Source of the DNA: Amphritea sp.
Lineage (GTDB): Bacteria > Pseudomonadota > Gammaproteobacteria > Pseudomonadales > Balneatricaceae
Length of the DNA stretch: 64,000 bases
Assembly (NCBI RefSeq): GCF_016744155.1
Contig: NZ_JADGEW010000021.1
Coordinates: 1-64,000, forward strand
Direction: 5' to 3'
Shown: positions 26,817-34,951 of the stretch, piece after piece
How the letters are laid out: every line of letters starts with the position of its first letter
Numbering within the stretch: position 1 is the stretch's first letter
Program-made: the position numbers and the translations under genes
The notes under the pieces: generated by a model
Told to the model about the DNA's origin: nothing
Seen by the model: the letters and a program-made list of their open reading frames with translations, nothing else
Databases searched by the model: none

Positions 26817-27272
26817 TTAAGCGGGGCGGCGATCGCGAATAACTATTCCGTGACTCTGGCCATTTTGGGCTGCATCTTCCAGCCCGCTGAGCTCAGCATC
26901 GCTGAGAGATCCAGGCCAGCTAATCACCGCATGACAAGTGCCTGCTTTAAGAGCCTGACAGGCGAGTTGATAGGTGGAATGACCTTGATCTGGTTGGAGA
27001 ACCATTACTTTGTTGAGGTCGATGCCTGCTGCTTCAAGCAAGGCTTTTGGCAGCGTTGCCGGTGGTGCTATCCAGGCAAACCAACGATCATCGTTACTCA
27101 ATTGCGCAAGCAGAGGCAGTAGCATAGTCATTTGCTCAAAATCACTGCTTTGCAGGACGATCTCGGTAACATTTCCGGCCAGCCCTGAATGATCGGACTG
27201 TGGTGCAACCGGACGAATTAAACCGGGTAGAACGGGTTCCGAACGGTTGAATCTGCTAACTGCTTGCAACAT
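26817..27272 (-). CDS. sulA: SOS cell division inhibitor SulA
   Basis: SOS-induced inhibitor of FtsZ ring formation. The 151-residue protein has a variable N-terminus and the RecA-like SulA core: VTEIVLQSSDFEQMTMLLPLL, DDRWFAWIAPP, then VMVLQPDQGHSTYQLACQAL with the conserved Leu and Gly/His spacing, and CHAVISWPG. It starts 2 bp after the lexA stop, so it is in a lexA-sulA operon as in Pseudomonas and would be induced with lexA. Sequence identity in this family is low, so synteny adds much of the weight. Confidence 0.9.
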   Translation of the reverse strand: MLQAVSRFNRSEPVLPGLIRPVAPQSDHSGLAGNVTEIVLQSSDFEQMTMLLPLLAQLSNDDRWFAWIAPPATLPKALLEAAGIDLNKVMVLQPDQGHSTYQLACQALKAGTCHAVISWPGSLSDAELSGLEDAAQNGQSHGIVIRDRRPA

Positions 27273-27274
27273 GA

Positions 27275-27880
27275 TTACTGTCCTCTTCTGATAACTCCGA
27301 CCCCAAGGCCTTCGATTGATAGTTCCTGTTCTTCCAGGTTTACTACAATGGGCTCGAACTCTTCGTTTTCTGCGATTAGGTATACGATGTTACCCTCGCG
27401 TTTAAAGCGTTTTACAGTGACGTCGTTTTCAATTCGGGCAACAACAATTTCACCATCTTTAGCACTCTGGCACTGATGCACAGCTAACAGATCGCCATCC
27501 ATGATACCGACATCTTTCATACTGGTTCCTCGAACTCGCAGCAGATAATCTGCAGGAGGATGGAAGAAGTCTGAAGCGATAGTGATTCTATCTTCTACAT
27601 TCTCCTGTGCCAGTATGGGTTCGCCAGCAGCGACCAGCCCAACGACGGGAAGACTAGGCGCTTCGTCATCAAATCCGGGAATACGGATTCCGCGTGAAGT
27701 ACCTGGAATCATCTCAATGGCACCTTTACGGGCAAGGGCTTTGAGGTGTTCTTCTGCAGCGTTAGCCGATTTAAATCCCAGCTCTCTGGCTATATCCGCA
27801 CGGGTCGGAGGATAGCCGGTGGTGCTGATGCAGTGTTTAATGCATTCAAGGACATCTGTTTGGCGTTGTGTCAGTTTCAT
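27275..27880 (-). CDS. lexA: SOS transcriptional repressor LexA
   Basis: Represses SOS genes until RecA-stimulated self-cleavage. An N-terminal winged helix-turn-helix (1-70; [21 protein letters not shown]) is joined to an S24 peptidase domain. The cleavage site is the Ala-Gly in VGLVAAGEP near residue 85. The catalytic Ser is in GTSMKD and the Lys in DVTVKRFKR. The 201-aa length is standard. Three CTG-N10-CAG boxes lie in the 129-bp gap to divergent dinG; the nearest overlaps the lexA ribosome binding region, so it should repress itself. Confidence 0.98.
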   Translation of the reverse strand: MKLTQRQTDVLECIKHCISTTGYPPTRADIARELGFKSANAAEEHLKALARKGAIEMIPGTSRGIRIPGFDDEAPSLPVVGLVAAGEPILAQENVEDRITIASDFFHPPADYLLRVRGTSMKDVGIMDGDLLAVHQCQSAKDGEIVVARIENDVTVKRFKREGNIVYLIAENEEFEPIVVNLEEQELSIEGLGVGVIRRGQ

Positions 27881-27888
27881 GATTAACT

Positions 27889-27904
27889 CTGTTTTTTTAT
27901 CCAG
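27889..27904. promoter_or_regulatory. LexA (SOS) box 1
   Basis: CTGTTTTTTTATCCAG, of the form CTG-N10-CAG, ends 8 bp before the lexA ATG. It covers the lexA ribosome binding region on the minus strand and fits autoregulation of lexA-sulA. Confidence 0.75.
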
Positions 27905-27907
27905 TAG

Positions 27908-27923
27908 CTGTAACTATATACAG
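27908..27923. promoter_or_regulatory. LexA (SOS) box 2
   Basis: CTGTAACTATATACAG is the best match here to the gammaproteobacterial consensus CTGTATATATATACAG. Its start is 19 bp from that of box 1, on nearly the same helix face after two turns. Confidence 0.92.
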
Positions 27924-27947
27924 TATTTTGGCTTTGTAAACTTTTTT

Positions 27948-27963
27948 CTGTCTATTTATCCAG
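27948..27963. promoter_or_regulatory. LexA (SOS) box 3 (dinG side)
   Basis: CTGTCTATTTATCCAG, also CTG-N10-CAG, lies 47 bp upstream of the dinG GTG. It immediately precedes a -10-like TATTAT at 27964-27969. Likely operator for dinG. Confidence 0.82.
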
Positions 27964-28009
27964 TATTATTGCTAGAATGCACGTGGTTAAAGACTATTAG
28001 GGCGGTTAG

Positions 28010-30130
28010 GTGCTTTCAGAAGAGATTAAAAAAGAGATACAGGGTGCCTATAGGCGTTTTTTGGAAAGCCGTCAGCTGAAGCCGCGCGTGGGTCAGAAGC
28101 AGATGATTGCTGAGGTCGCTAAGGTACTTGGCGCTATTCTAGAAGATGAGAAATCCCATCGTCTCGGTGAAAAGCATGTCAGCGTTATTGAAGCGGGCAC
28201 GGGCACGGGCAAAACGATCGGTTATCTTTTGGCGGTATTACCTATTGCGAAAGCAAAAGGTAAGAAAGTTGTGCTTTCAACTGCAACTGTCGCCTTGCAG
28301 GAGCAGTTATTAAATAAAGACCTGCCTGAAGTTGCGGAGCATGCGGGTTTGTCTGTCACTTTTGGCTTGGCTAAGGGACGGGGTCGTTATTTCTGTATCA
28401 GTAAGGCGGAACAGCATCTTGATGCTAACGCTACCACCGGACAGCAAGCTCTATACGAAGATGAATTAGCGCTGCGATTAGACACTCAAACTGTCGAATT
28501 CTACAAAAGCTTACTTAATGAGTTCGCATCGGGTCGCTGGGATGGCGATCGGGATAACCTGACTCAGGATATCAGCGATGAGGACTGGCGCCCCTTAACC
28601 AGTGACCATCTTCAATGTACTAATCGACGCTGCAGTAATTTCTCGGCCTGTAGTTTCTTTAAAGCACGAAAAGACCTTGATCAGGTTGAATGTGTTATCG
28701 CTAACCACGATATTGTGTTGGCTGACCTGGCGTTAGGTGGTGGTGCTATCCTTCCCGATCCAGCCGACACAATCTACATTTTTGATGAAGGTCATCACCT
28801 GTCAGACAAGGCCAGTGGCCATTTCTCTTTCAATATAAGGCTCAAATCTACAGAGCGCTGGCTCGCCGGTAATATTAAACAATTAAGTAAAATGCTCGAT
28901 CACACGGGTAACCCTCAATTGTTAGCTGACTATGTCAAACAGCTGCAAAAGCCAGCTGAAGATTTGCAAGTTGTCTTAAATAACTGGGCTGAATTGATCA
29001 GGCCGGTATTACTCGATGACTCGTTTAAAAGACCTAAAGAGCGTTTTCGTTACACTGGGGGAGTCGTTCCTGACGAGGTAAAGCAGTTCGGCCTGCAGGT
29101 TGAAAATCTTGCAGCCAGAATGGCGTCCCGACTAGAGATGATTCTTGATCTACTAAAAGAGTCTCTCGATGGGGAAGGTGGAATTGATCGTCAGCCGGCT
29201 GAGAGCTGGTATCCGCGAGTAGGTATGATGGTAGCCAGGATGCAAAGCATTACTGGTCTTGGTCGATCAATGGGGCATGCTGATGCAGAAAATTGCACGC
29301 CCACAGCCCGTTGGATCAGCTTGGCAGAGACAGCTCAGGGCTATGATTTTGAATGCAGTACCGCGCCGGTTTCCGCGGCTGAAATGTTACGGATGAACCT
29401 TTGGCAACACTGCTATGCTGCAGTTGTTACCTCGGCCACGTTAACAGCACTGGGAACTTTCGACCGACTGCTGGGGGATCTTGGGCTACCGCAGGAAACG
29501 CCCTGTTTTAGTCTATCTAGCCCATTCGACCATTATAATGCCGCAGAGCTCTATGTGCCGCCCATGAAAGTTGAGGCGAATGACCCTGAATTGCATACGC
29601 AGGCGGTAACAGATTATCTAAATGCAGAGCTCAAAACGGATACAGGAACGCTGGTACTGTTCAGTTCATGGCGACAGATGCGATCAGTGCTTGCCAGTCT
29701 GGACGAAAAGCTAAACAATAGAGTTCTGTCGCAGGGGGATTTCAGTAAGAATGAAATTCTGAAGCGCCATAAAGCTGAGATTGATGAGGGGCGAGGAAGT
29801 GTTATTTTTGGCCTTGCTTCTTTTACTGAAGGGGTTGATCTTCCTGGTGATTATCTCACAGAAGTGATTATCACCAAGATACCCTTTAGTGTGCCGGATG
29901 ATCCGGTTGATGCCACCATGGCTGAGTGGATTGAACAGCGTGGGGGTAACCCTTTTATGGAATGGTCGGTGCCGATGGCATCGGTACGGTTAACCCAGGC
30001 TGCTGGACGGCTACTGCGAACTGAGCAGGATAAGGGGCGTATCGTACTTTTAGATCGGCGTGTTGTCACCCGGCGTTACGGTCGACAATTGCTCGATTCT
30101 TTACCGCCATTCCGACGAAATATTAGCTAA
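28010..30130 (+). CDS. dinG: ATP-dependent DNA helicase DinG
   Basis: XPD-like 5'-3' helicase of superfamily 2 that resolves R-loops and unusual DNA structures. Walker A is EAGTGTGKTIGYL near residue 62. The iron-sulfur cluster Cys residues are in GRGRYFC and CTNRRCSNFSAC; the DEAH-type box reads DEGHH; helicase motif VI is in LTQAAGRLLR near residue 670. The 706-aa length agrees with DinG. It starts at a GTG with a GGCGG/TTAGG stretch upstream. It diverges from lexA with SOS boxes between, which fits damage induction. Confidence 0.95.
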   Translation: MLSEEIKKEIQGAYRRFLESRQLKPRVGQKQMIAEVAKVLGAILEDEKSHRLGEKHVSVIEAGTGTGKTIGYLLAVLPIAKAKGKKVVLSTATVALQEQLLNKDLPEVAEHAGLSVTFGLAKGRGRYFCISKAEQHLDANATTGQQALYEDELALRLDTQTVEFYKSLLNEFASGRWDGDRDNLTQDISDEDWRPLTSDHLQCTNRRCSNFSACSFFKARKDLDQVECVIANHDIVLADLALGGGAILPDPADTIYIFDEGHHLSDKASGHFSFNIRLKSTERWLAGNIKQLSKMLDHTGNPQLLADYVKQLQKPAEDLQVVLNNWAELIRPVLLDDSFKRPKERFRYTGGVVPDEVKQFGLQVENLAARMASRLEMILDLLKESLDGEGGIDRQPAESWYPRVGMMVARMQSITGLGRSMGHADAENCTPTARWISLAETAQGYDFECSTAPVSAAEMLRMNLWQHCYAAVVTSATLTALGTFDRLLGDLGLPQETPCFSLSSPFDHYNAAELYVPPMKVEANDPELHTQAVTDYLNAELKTDTGTLVLFSSWRQMRSVLASLDEKLNNRVLSQGDFSKNEILKRHKAEIDEGRGSVIFGLASFTEGVDLPGDYLTEVIITKIPFSVPDDPVDATMAEWIEQRGGNPFMEWSVPMASVRLTQAAGRLLRTEQDKGRIVLLDRRVVTRRYGRQLLDSLPPFRRNIS

Positions 30131-30153
30131 CCGTTCGCTGATGCGAATAAGGT

Positions 30154-31596
30154 ATGACTTTGTTAAAAAAAATATTTAAGAGTTCAGACGATAATGATTC
30201 TGCAGTGACTGAAGCGGAAGTTATTCCGAATAATCAGCCAGCTAAGACAGAAGCAGTTTCCACGGCCTCTGAGAGTGATACAGCAAAAGAGACAGCCGGT
30301 AGAGAAAACCCGGACAACAGCGGTGCTTCAAAGCAGCAGTCGACAAAGAGTCGCTCTGCTGATAAATCTCAGACTAAATCGAAACCGGTTAAACCCTGGA
30401 GTCGTGATGAGTTCCCCGTAGAGCCTGTAGAGGGTAAAAAGCGGTTTCATGATTTCGATCTCCCCGATGATGTAATGCATGCCATTGCTGATCTTAACTT
30501 CCAGTACTGCTCTGATATTCAGTCAGCTACGCTTGTTGAATCCCTGGAAGGTAGGGATATGATCGGTAAAGCGCAGACGGGTACAGGTAAAACGGCAGCG
30601 TTTCTGATCAGCATCATCACGGATCTGCTGGACTATCCGCTTGAGTATAAAGCTGCCAAGGGCGTACCTCGCGCATTGATCATCGCACCTACCCGAGAGT
30701 TGGCGTTGCAGATCGCATCTGACGCAGAAGAGACGGGTAAATACGCAAACATCAGTGTTGTAGCGCTAGTCGGTGGTATGGATTACGACAAGCAGCGTAA
30801 ACAGCTAGCGGTTCGCCCTGTTGATATTATTGTCGCAACCCCTGGGCGCTTGATTGACTTCATCCGTTCCTCATCCGTTGATCTTGGCGATGTTGAAGTG
30901 CTGGTCCTGGATGAAGCAGATCGTATGTTGAGCATGGGCTTTATTCCGGATGTGCGGACGATCATTCGTCATACACCACGAAAAGGTGATCGTCAGACCC
31001 TGCTATATAGCGCAACATTTACTGACGATGTTATGAACCTTGCCCAGCAATGGACGGTTGATGCCAAGGTAATTGATATCGCTCCAGAACAGAAAAGTAC
31101 AGACTCGGTTAAACAGTTGGTTTATCTGGTATCAAGACAAGATAAATACAAGCTACTGCGTAACTTTATGCAACTTAACCAACTTCACCGGGTTATTGTC
31201 TTCGGTAATCGTCGGGATGAAACCCGCAGACTGGCTGAGCGGCTACAGAAAGATGGTTTGAAAGCCGCGCTGATGTCCGGGGAAATTGCTCAACAGAAAC
31301 GCGTAAAAACGCTGGAAGACTTCCGTGAAGGGCGGATCAATATTCTGGTTGCTACCGATGTTGCCGGTCGGGGTATTCATGTTGATGCTGTAAGTCACGT
31401 TATTAACTACTCACTGCCTGAAGATGCCGATGATTATGTACATCGAATCGGTCGTACGGGACGGGCAGGTTCTAAGGGGACTTCGATCAGTTTTGCCACT
31501 GAAGATGATTCTTTTCTGTTGCCCGAGATTGAGGAAGTTGCCGGCGTGAAGATGGAATGTGTTTATCCGGATCCAAACCTGCTGGAACCGGTTTAA
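30154..31596 (+). CDS. rhlB: DEAD-box RNA helicase RhlB
   Basis: ATP-dependent RNA helicase, usually a partner of RNase E in the degradosome. A low-complexity charged N-terminal extension (1-90) precedes the helicase core with AQTGTGKT (motif I), PTRELALQ (Ia), VLDEADRML (II), YSATF (III) and [10 protein letters not shown] (VI). The layout with an N-terminal rather than C-terminal extension resembles the Pseudomonas RhlB form. The C-terminus is short. It follows dinG by 23 bp, so cotranscription is possible. Confidence 0.88.
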   Translation: MTLLKKIFKSSDDNDSAVTEAEVIPNNQPAKTEAVSTASESDTAKETAGRENPDNSGASKQQSTKSRSADKSQTKSKPVKPWSRDEFPVEPVEGKKRFHDFDLPDDVMHAIADLNFQYCSDIQSATLVESLEGRDMIGKAQTGTGKTAAFLISIITDLLDYPLEYKAAKGVPRALIIAPTRELALQIASDAEETGKYANISVVALVGGMDYDKQRKQLAVRPVDIIVATPGRLIDFIRSSSVDLGDVEVLVLDEADRMLSMGFIPDVRTIIRHTPRKGDRQTLLYSATFTDDVMNLAQQWTVDAKVIDIAPEQKSTDSVKQLVYLVSRQDKYKLLRNFMQLNQLHRVIVFGNRRDETRRLAERLQKDGLKAALMSGEIAQQKRVKTLEDFREGRINILVATDVAGRGIHVDAVSHVINYSLPEDADDYVHRIGRTGRAGSKGTSISFATEDDSFLLPEIEEVAGVKMECVYPDPNLLEPV

Positions 31597-31611
31597 TTTT
31601 CTCGGTCACAG

Positions 31612-33054
31612 ATGATGAACGGGATTGCTCTGGATCAGTTACAGCTTGAAAACCGATTCAGTCAGTTATCTGAATCATTTTATAGTCCTGTAACTCCGCA
31701 GCCTCTAAAGAAACCGCATCTGGTTGCCTTTAGTGCTGAGGCTGCTGATCTGATAGGTCTTGATTCTGGTAGGACGACGCCAGAACAGCTAAGTGAGCTG
31801 TTCGGTGGTCATAGGTTGCTTGAGGGCAGCAGTCCTGTAGCGACAGTCTATTCCGGGCATCAGTTTGGCGGTTACACGCCTCAGCTAGGCGATGGTAGGG
31901 CTGTTTTATTGGGCGACCTTGCTGGCAGTGATGGGCAACGGTGGGAACTGCAGCTTAAAGGCAGTGGTAAAACCCCTTATTCCAGACATGGGGATGGTCG
32001 CGCTGCATTGCGTTCGGTTATCCGTGAGTATCTTTGTAGTGAAGCCTTAGCTGCATTAAGTGTACCTACAACTCGTGCTCTCTGCATAATTGGCAGTGAA
32101 ACTCAGATCTATCGGGACTCGATAGAGTTTGCTGCCAATATGGTGCGGATGAGTCCCAGTCATATCCGTTTTGGCCATTTTGAATATTTCTATTACACCC
32201 GTCGTCCTGAACAACTAAAGCAGCTGGCTGATTTTGTTATCCAGCATCATTACCCGCATTGCGTGGAAATGGATAACCCCTATCTGGCGATGTTCTCTGA
32301 AGTGGTAGAAAGGACTGCGCGACTGATCGCGAAATGGCAATCTGTTGGCTTTTGTCATGGCGTGATGAACACCGATAATATGTCGATTTTGGGTCTCACT
32401 CTAGATTACGGTCCTTTTGGTTTTCTCGATGACTTCCAGCCGGGTTATATCTCTAACCAAACAGATGAACAGGGTCGATATGCATACCAGCAGCAACCCT
32501 CTGTGGCGATGTGGAACTGCGTCTGTCTGGCACAAAGCCTGATGGGGTTAGTTAATCAGAGCGATCTTGAAGCGGCGCTGAACCTATTTGAACCAACCTA
32601 TGCGGTCGCTTACACCGAACAGCTTAAGTTGCGTTTAGGAATGGCTGGCCACATAAATAATGATGGGCAACTCATTGAGAGTTTTCTTCGGTTATTAGAG
32701 CAGGCAAAGTGTGATTACAACGCTGTTTTTCTGGCACTTGAGAAAGCAGCAAGTGGAGATATTGAATCTGTTACTGCGCTGTTAGGTGGTACTACCGAAG
32801 TATCCGAATGGCTGTCTCTGTATCTTGATCGGCTTGATACTAATGCGTTGACTTTAATGGCTCGCAATAATCCACGCGTGATTCTGCGTAATTATCTTGC
32901 TCAGCAAGTTATCGAGCGAGCGGAGAAGGGAGATTTCAGTGATCTGGCTCAATTGCATGCAGCACTAAGAGCCCCTTATAGTGATGCTTTAGATATATAC
33001 TCTCGGGATACTCCTGAATGGGGTAAAAATGTATCGCTGAGTTGTTCATCATAA
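31612..33054 (+). CDS. selO: protein adenylyltransferase SelO (YdiU)
   Basis: Pseudokinase-fold enzyme that transfers AMP from ATP to Ser, Thr or Tyr residues of proteins in redox homeostasis. Signatures are the N-terminal SGHQFGGYTPQLGDGRA, the ELQLKGSGKTPYSRHGDGRA loop and GVMNTDNMSILGLTLDYGPFGFLDD, with the catalytic Asp region. The 480-aa length is full. The C-terminus LSCSS has Cys at the third position from the end, where eukaryotic SelO has selenocysteine. Two adjacent ATGs (31612, 31615) could start it. Confidence 0.95.
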   Translation: MMNGIALDQLQLENRFSQLSESFYSPVTPQPLKKPHLVAFSAEAADLIGLDSGRTTPEQLSELFGGHRLLEGSSPVATVYSGHQFGGYTPQLGDGRAVLLGDLAGSDGQRWELQLKGSGKTPYSRHGDGRAALRSVIREYLCSEALAALSVPTTRALCIIGSETQIYRDSIEFAANMVRMSPSHIRFGHFEYFYYTRRPEQLKQLADFVIQHHYPHCVEMDNPYLAMFSEVVERTARLIAKWQSVGFCHGVMNTDNMSILGLTLDYGPFGFLDDFQPGYISNQTDEQGRYAYQQQPSVAMWNCVCLAQSLMGLVNQSDLEAALNLFEPTYAVAYTEQLKLRLGMAGHINNDGQLIESFLRLLEQAKCDYNAVFLALEKAASGDIESVTALLGGTTEVSEWLSLYLDRLDTNALTLMARNNPRVILRNYLAQQVIERAEKGDFSDLAQLHAALRAPYSDALDIYSRDTPEWGKNVSLSCSS

Positions 33055-33154
33055 AGAATAAAAATAGTATTTAGATTAATAGTGCATGTTAAAGGTCTGA
33101 ATTTTAAGTATTTATTGGTTGTTATTGATATGTGTAAATGTTGTGGAAAGTATA

Positions 33155-33376
33155 ATGGATAAACATAATACAGGCCGTATTAGTCAGGTTCTGGCTGTTG
33201 TTGTAGCACTTTTTTTTTTTTTTTTTTCCTTCAGCGGTTATCAAAAAACCGGTGATATTACCCTGGCGCTTATGTTCGGGTTGCTGGCGGTTCTGGGTTA
33301 TTTTGTCGTTAAATTACTTTTTGTCGGTGTAAACAAGCTGCTTGATTCCCTCGATAGAAAAGCTGATAAAAGTTAA
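33155..33376 (+). CDS. small two-helix membrane protein with a poly-T tract in its gene
   Basis: A 73-residue protein with two hydrophobic segments (about 9-25 and 31-54) and a Lys/Asp-rich C-terminal tail (NKLLDSLDRKADKS). The first helix includes a run of five Phe encoded in an uninterrupted T18 tract at 33210-33227. The frame extends upstream to 33119, but GGAAAG before the ATG at 33155 supports that start. No family recognised. It lies between selO and gpsA. Confidence 0.7.
   Translation: MDKHNTGRISQVLAVVVALFFFFFSFSGYQKTGDITLALMFGLLAVLGYFVVKLLFVGVNKLLDSLDRKADKS
33210..33227 (+). repeat. Homopolymeric T18 tract inside a coding region
   Basis: Eighteen consecutive Ts within the first membrane helix of the small protein at 33155-33376. 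A one-base change shifts the frame after the helix. Such tracts slip during replication and can act as phase-variation switches, but can also be miscounted by sequencing. Confidence 0.95.
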
Positions 33377-33463
33377 TAGAGTTAAGTTTGCTAAAAAAGT
33401 GCAGCAGGGTTTGAATCAGACCCGTGAAATAATAAAACGTACAGAAAAGGTAAGGAATCTCCG

Positions 33464-34492
33464 ATGACAAATGGGGCAAAAGTTGCAGTACTGGGTGGTG
33501 GAAGTTTCGGTACTGTCATTGCAAACCTGATCGGTAGTAAAGGGGAAGCGGTCAATCTTTGGATGCGTAATGCAGAGAGGGCTGAAGAAATAAACCGCAC
33601 CCGGGAAAATAGCCGCTATTTACCGGGACAGCGGTTGGCAGATTTGCTCTATGCAACGGCTGATCTGGAACAGGCCCTAGCTGATGCAGACATAATCTTT
33701 GTTTCAATTCCCAGTCAGTCTTTTCGTGACGTTATTAGTCAGGCAAAACACTACCTCCGTCCGGAGCAAATTGTCGTAAGCACTACCAAAGGAATCGAGG
33801 CAAACACTTTCAGTCTGATGAGTCAGATTCTTGCCGATGAACTACCAGATAATCCTATCGGTGTGATCAGTGGTCCTAATCTGGCAAAAGAGCTGGTTCA
33901 GAAACAGCTTACTGCAACGGTTATAGCCAGTGAAGATGAACAGGTTCGTACAGCAGTTCAGGAAATTTTGCACTGTGCATATTTCCGTATCTATGCAAGC
34001 ACTGATATGTACGGTGTTGAGCTGGGCGGTACGTTGAAAAATATCTATGCCATTGCATCGGGTTTGAGTGCAGCATTGGGTATGGGAGAGAATACCAAAA
34101 GCATGCTGATGACCCGTAGCCTGGCAGAGATGAGTCGCTTTGCCGTCCAGTTGGGCGCTAACCCTATGACCTTTTTGGGGTTAGCGGGGGTAGGTGATCT
34201 TATTGTTACCTGTTCATCACCGCTGAGTCGCAACTACCGGGTTGGTTATGCGCTAGGTGAGGGTAAGAGCCTTGAAGAGGCTGTAACCTCCCTGGGCGAG
34301 GTTGCGGAGGGTGTTAATACACTGCGCTATGTTAAAGAGAAAGCGGATGAGCTAGAGATCTATATGCCTTTGGTCTGTGGTCTCTACGAAGTCGTGTTTA
34401 ATGGGGCCCCAGTGTCTCAGGTCGCAAAGATGATGATGCTTAATACGCAGAGTAGTGATGTGGAGTTTATTCTGCCCAGAGATGCTGGTTAA
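33464..34492 (+). CDS. gpsA: NAD(P)H-dependent glycerol-3-phosphate dehydrogenase
   Basis: Reduces dihydroxyacetone phosphate to sn-glycerol-3-phosphate for phospholipid synthesis. The N-terminal Rossmann motif is [25 protein letters not shown] and [15 protein letters not shown] contain the active-site Lys residues; [19 protein letters not shown] is the C-terminal signature. The 342-aa length is normal. A clear AAGGAA precedes the ATG. It overlaps sixA by one base (TAATG). Confidence 0.97.
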   Translation: MTNGAKVAVLGGGSFGTVIANLIGSKGEAVNLWMRNAERAEEINRTRENSRYLPGQRLADLLYATADLEQALADADIIFVSIPSQSFRDVISQAKHYLRPEQIVVSTTKGIEANTFSLMSQILADELPDNPIGVISGPNLAKELVQKQLTATVIASEDEQVRTAVQEILHCAYFRIYASTDMYGVELGGTLKNIYAIASGLSAALGMGENTKSMLMTRSLAEMSRFAVQLGANPMTFLGLAGVGDLIVTCSSPLSRNYRVGYALGEGKSLEEAVTSLGEVAEGVNTLRYVKEKADELEIYMPLVCGLYEVVFNGAPVSQVAKMMMLNTQSSDVEFILPRDAG

Positions 34493-34944
34493 TGCGATTG
34501 TTTTTGTTGCGTCATGGTGAAGCAGGTTTTAATGCGCTCACCGATGAACAGCGAAGCCTGACAGATAACGGCAGGTTTCGACTGCGGCAGATGTTGCTTC
34601 AGCATCAAGAGCTGCTGGAAGGTATTGAGCGTATCTGTCATAGCCCATACCTAAGAACTTGCCAAACCACTGAATTGGTTTGCGAAGCTAAGGCCGTTGC
34701 AACCAGTCCCTTAAAATTACTGACCCCCGAATCATCGCCACAAAAGGTTATTAACTGGCTGAGTGAACAGACCGATGAAAGCCTCATGCTGGTAACCCAT
34801 CAGCCGCTTATCGGCAATTTAGTCTCTCTACTATGCGAGGGAGATCTTTCCCGTCCAGAACCTATGATGTCTGGATGTCTGGCTATTATTGAACTGGAGT
34901 TTCCGGCTGCCGGGTTAGGGCAGCTTCGAGAGTTAGTACATTAG
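34492..34944 (+). CDS. sixA: phosphohistidine phosphatase SixA
   Basis: Small histidine-phosphatase-fold protein that removes phosphate from phosphohistidine, for example on HPt domains or the nitrogen PTS. The catalytic RHG motif is at residues 7-9 (LFLLRHGEAGF), the conserved Arg in SPYLRTCQT and the second His in LVTHQPLIGNL. The 150-aa length matches SixA. Its ATG overlaps the gpsA stop, indicating coupling. Confidence 0.92.
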   Translation: MRLFLLRHGEAGFNALTDEQRSLTDNGRFRLRQMLLQHQELLEGIERICHSPYLRTCQTTELVCEAKAVATSPLKLLTPESSPQKVINWLSEQTDESLMLVTHQPLIGNLVSLLCEGDLSRPEPMMSGCLAIIELEFPAAGLGQLRELVH

Positions 34945-34951
34945 TCCTGCT

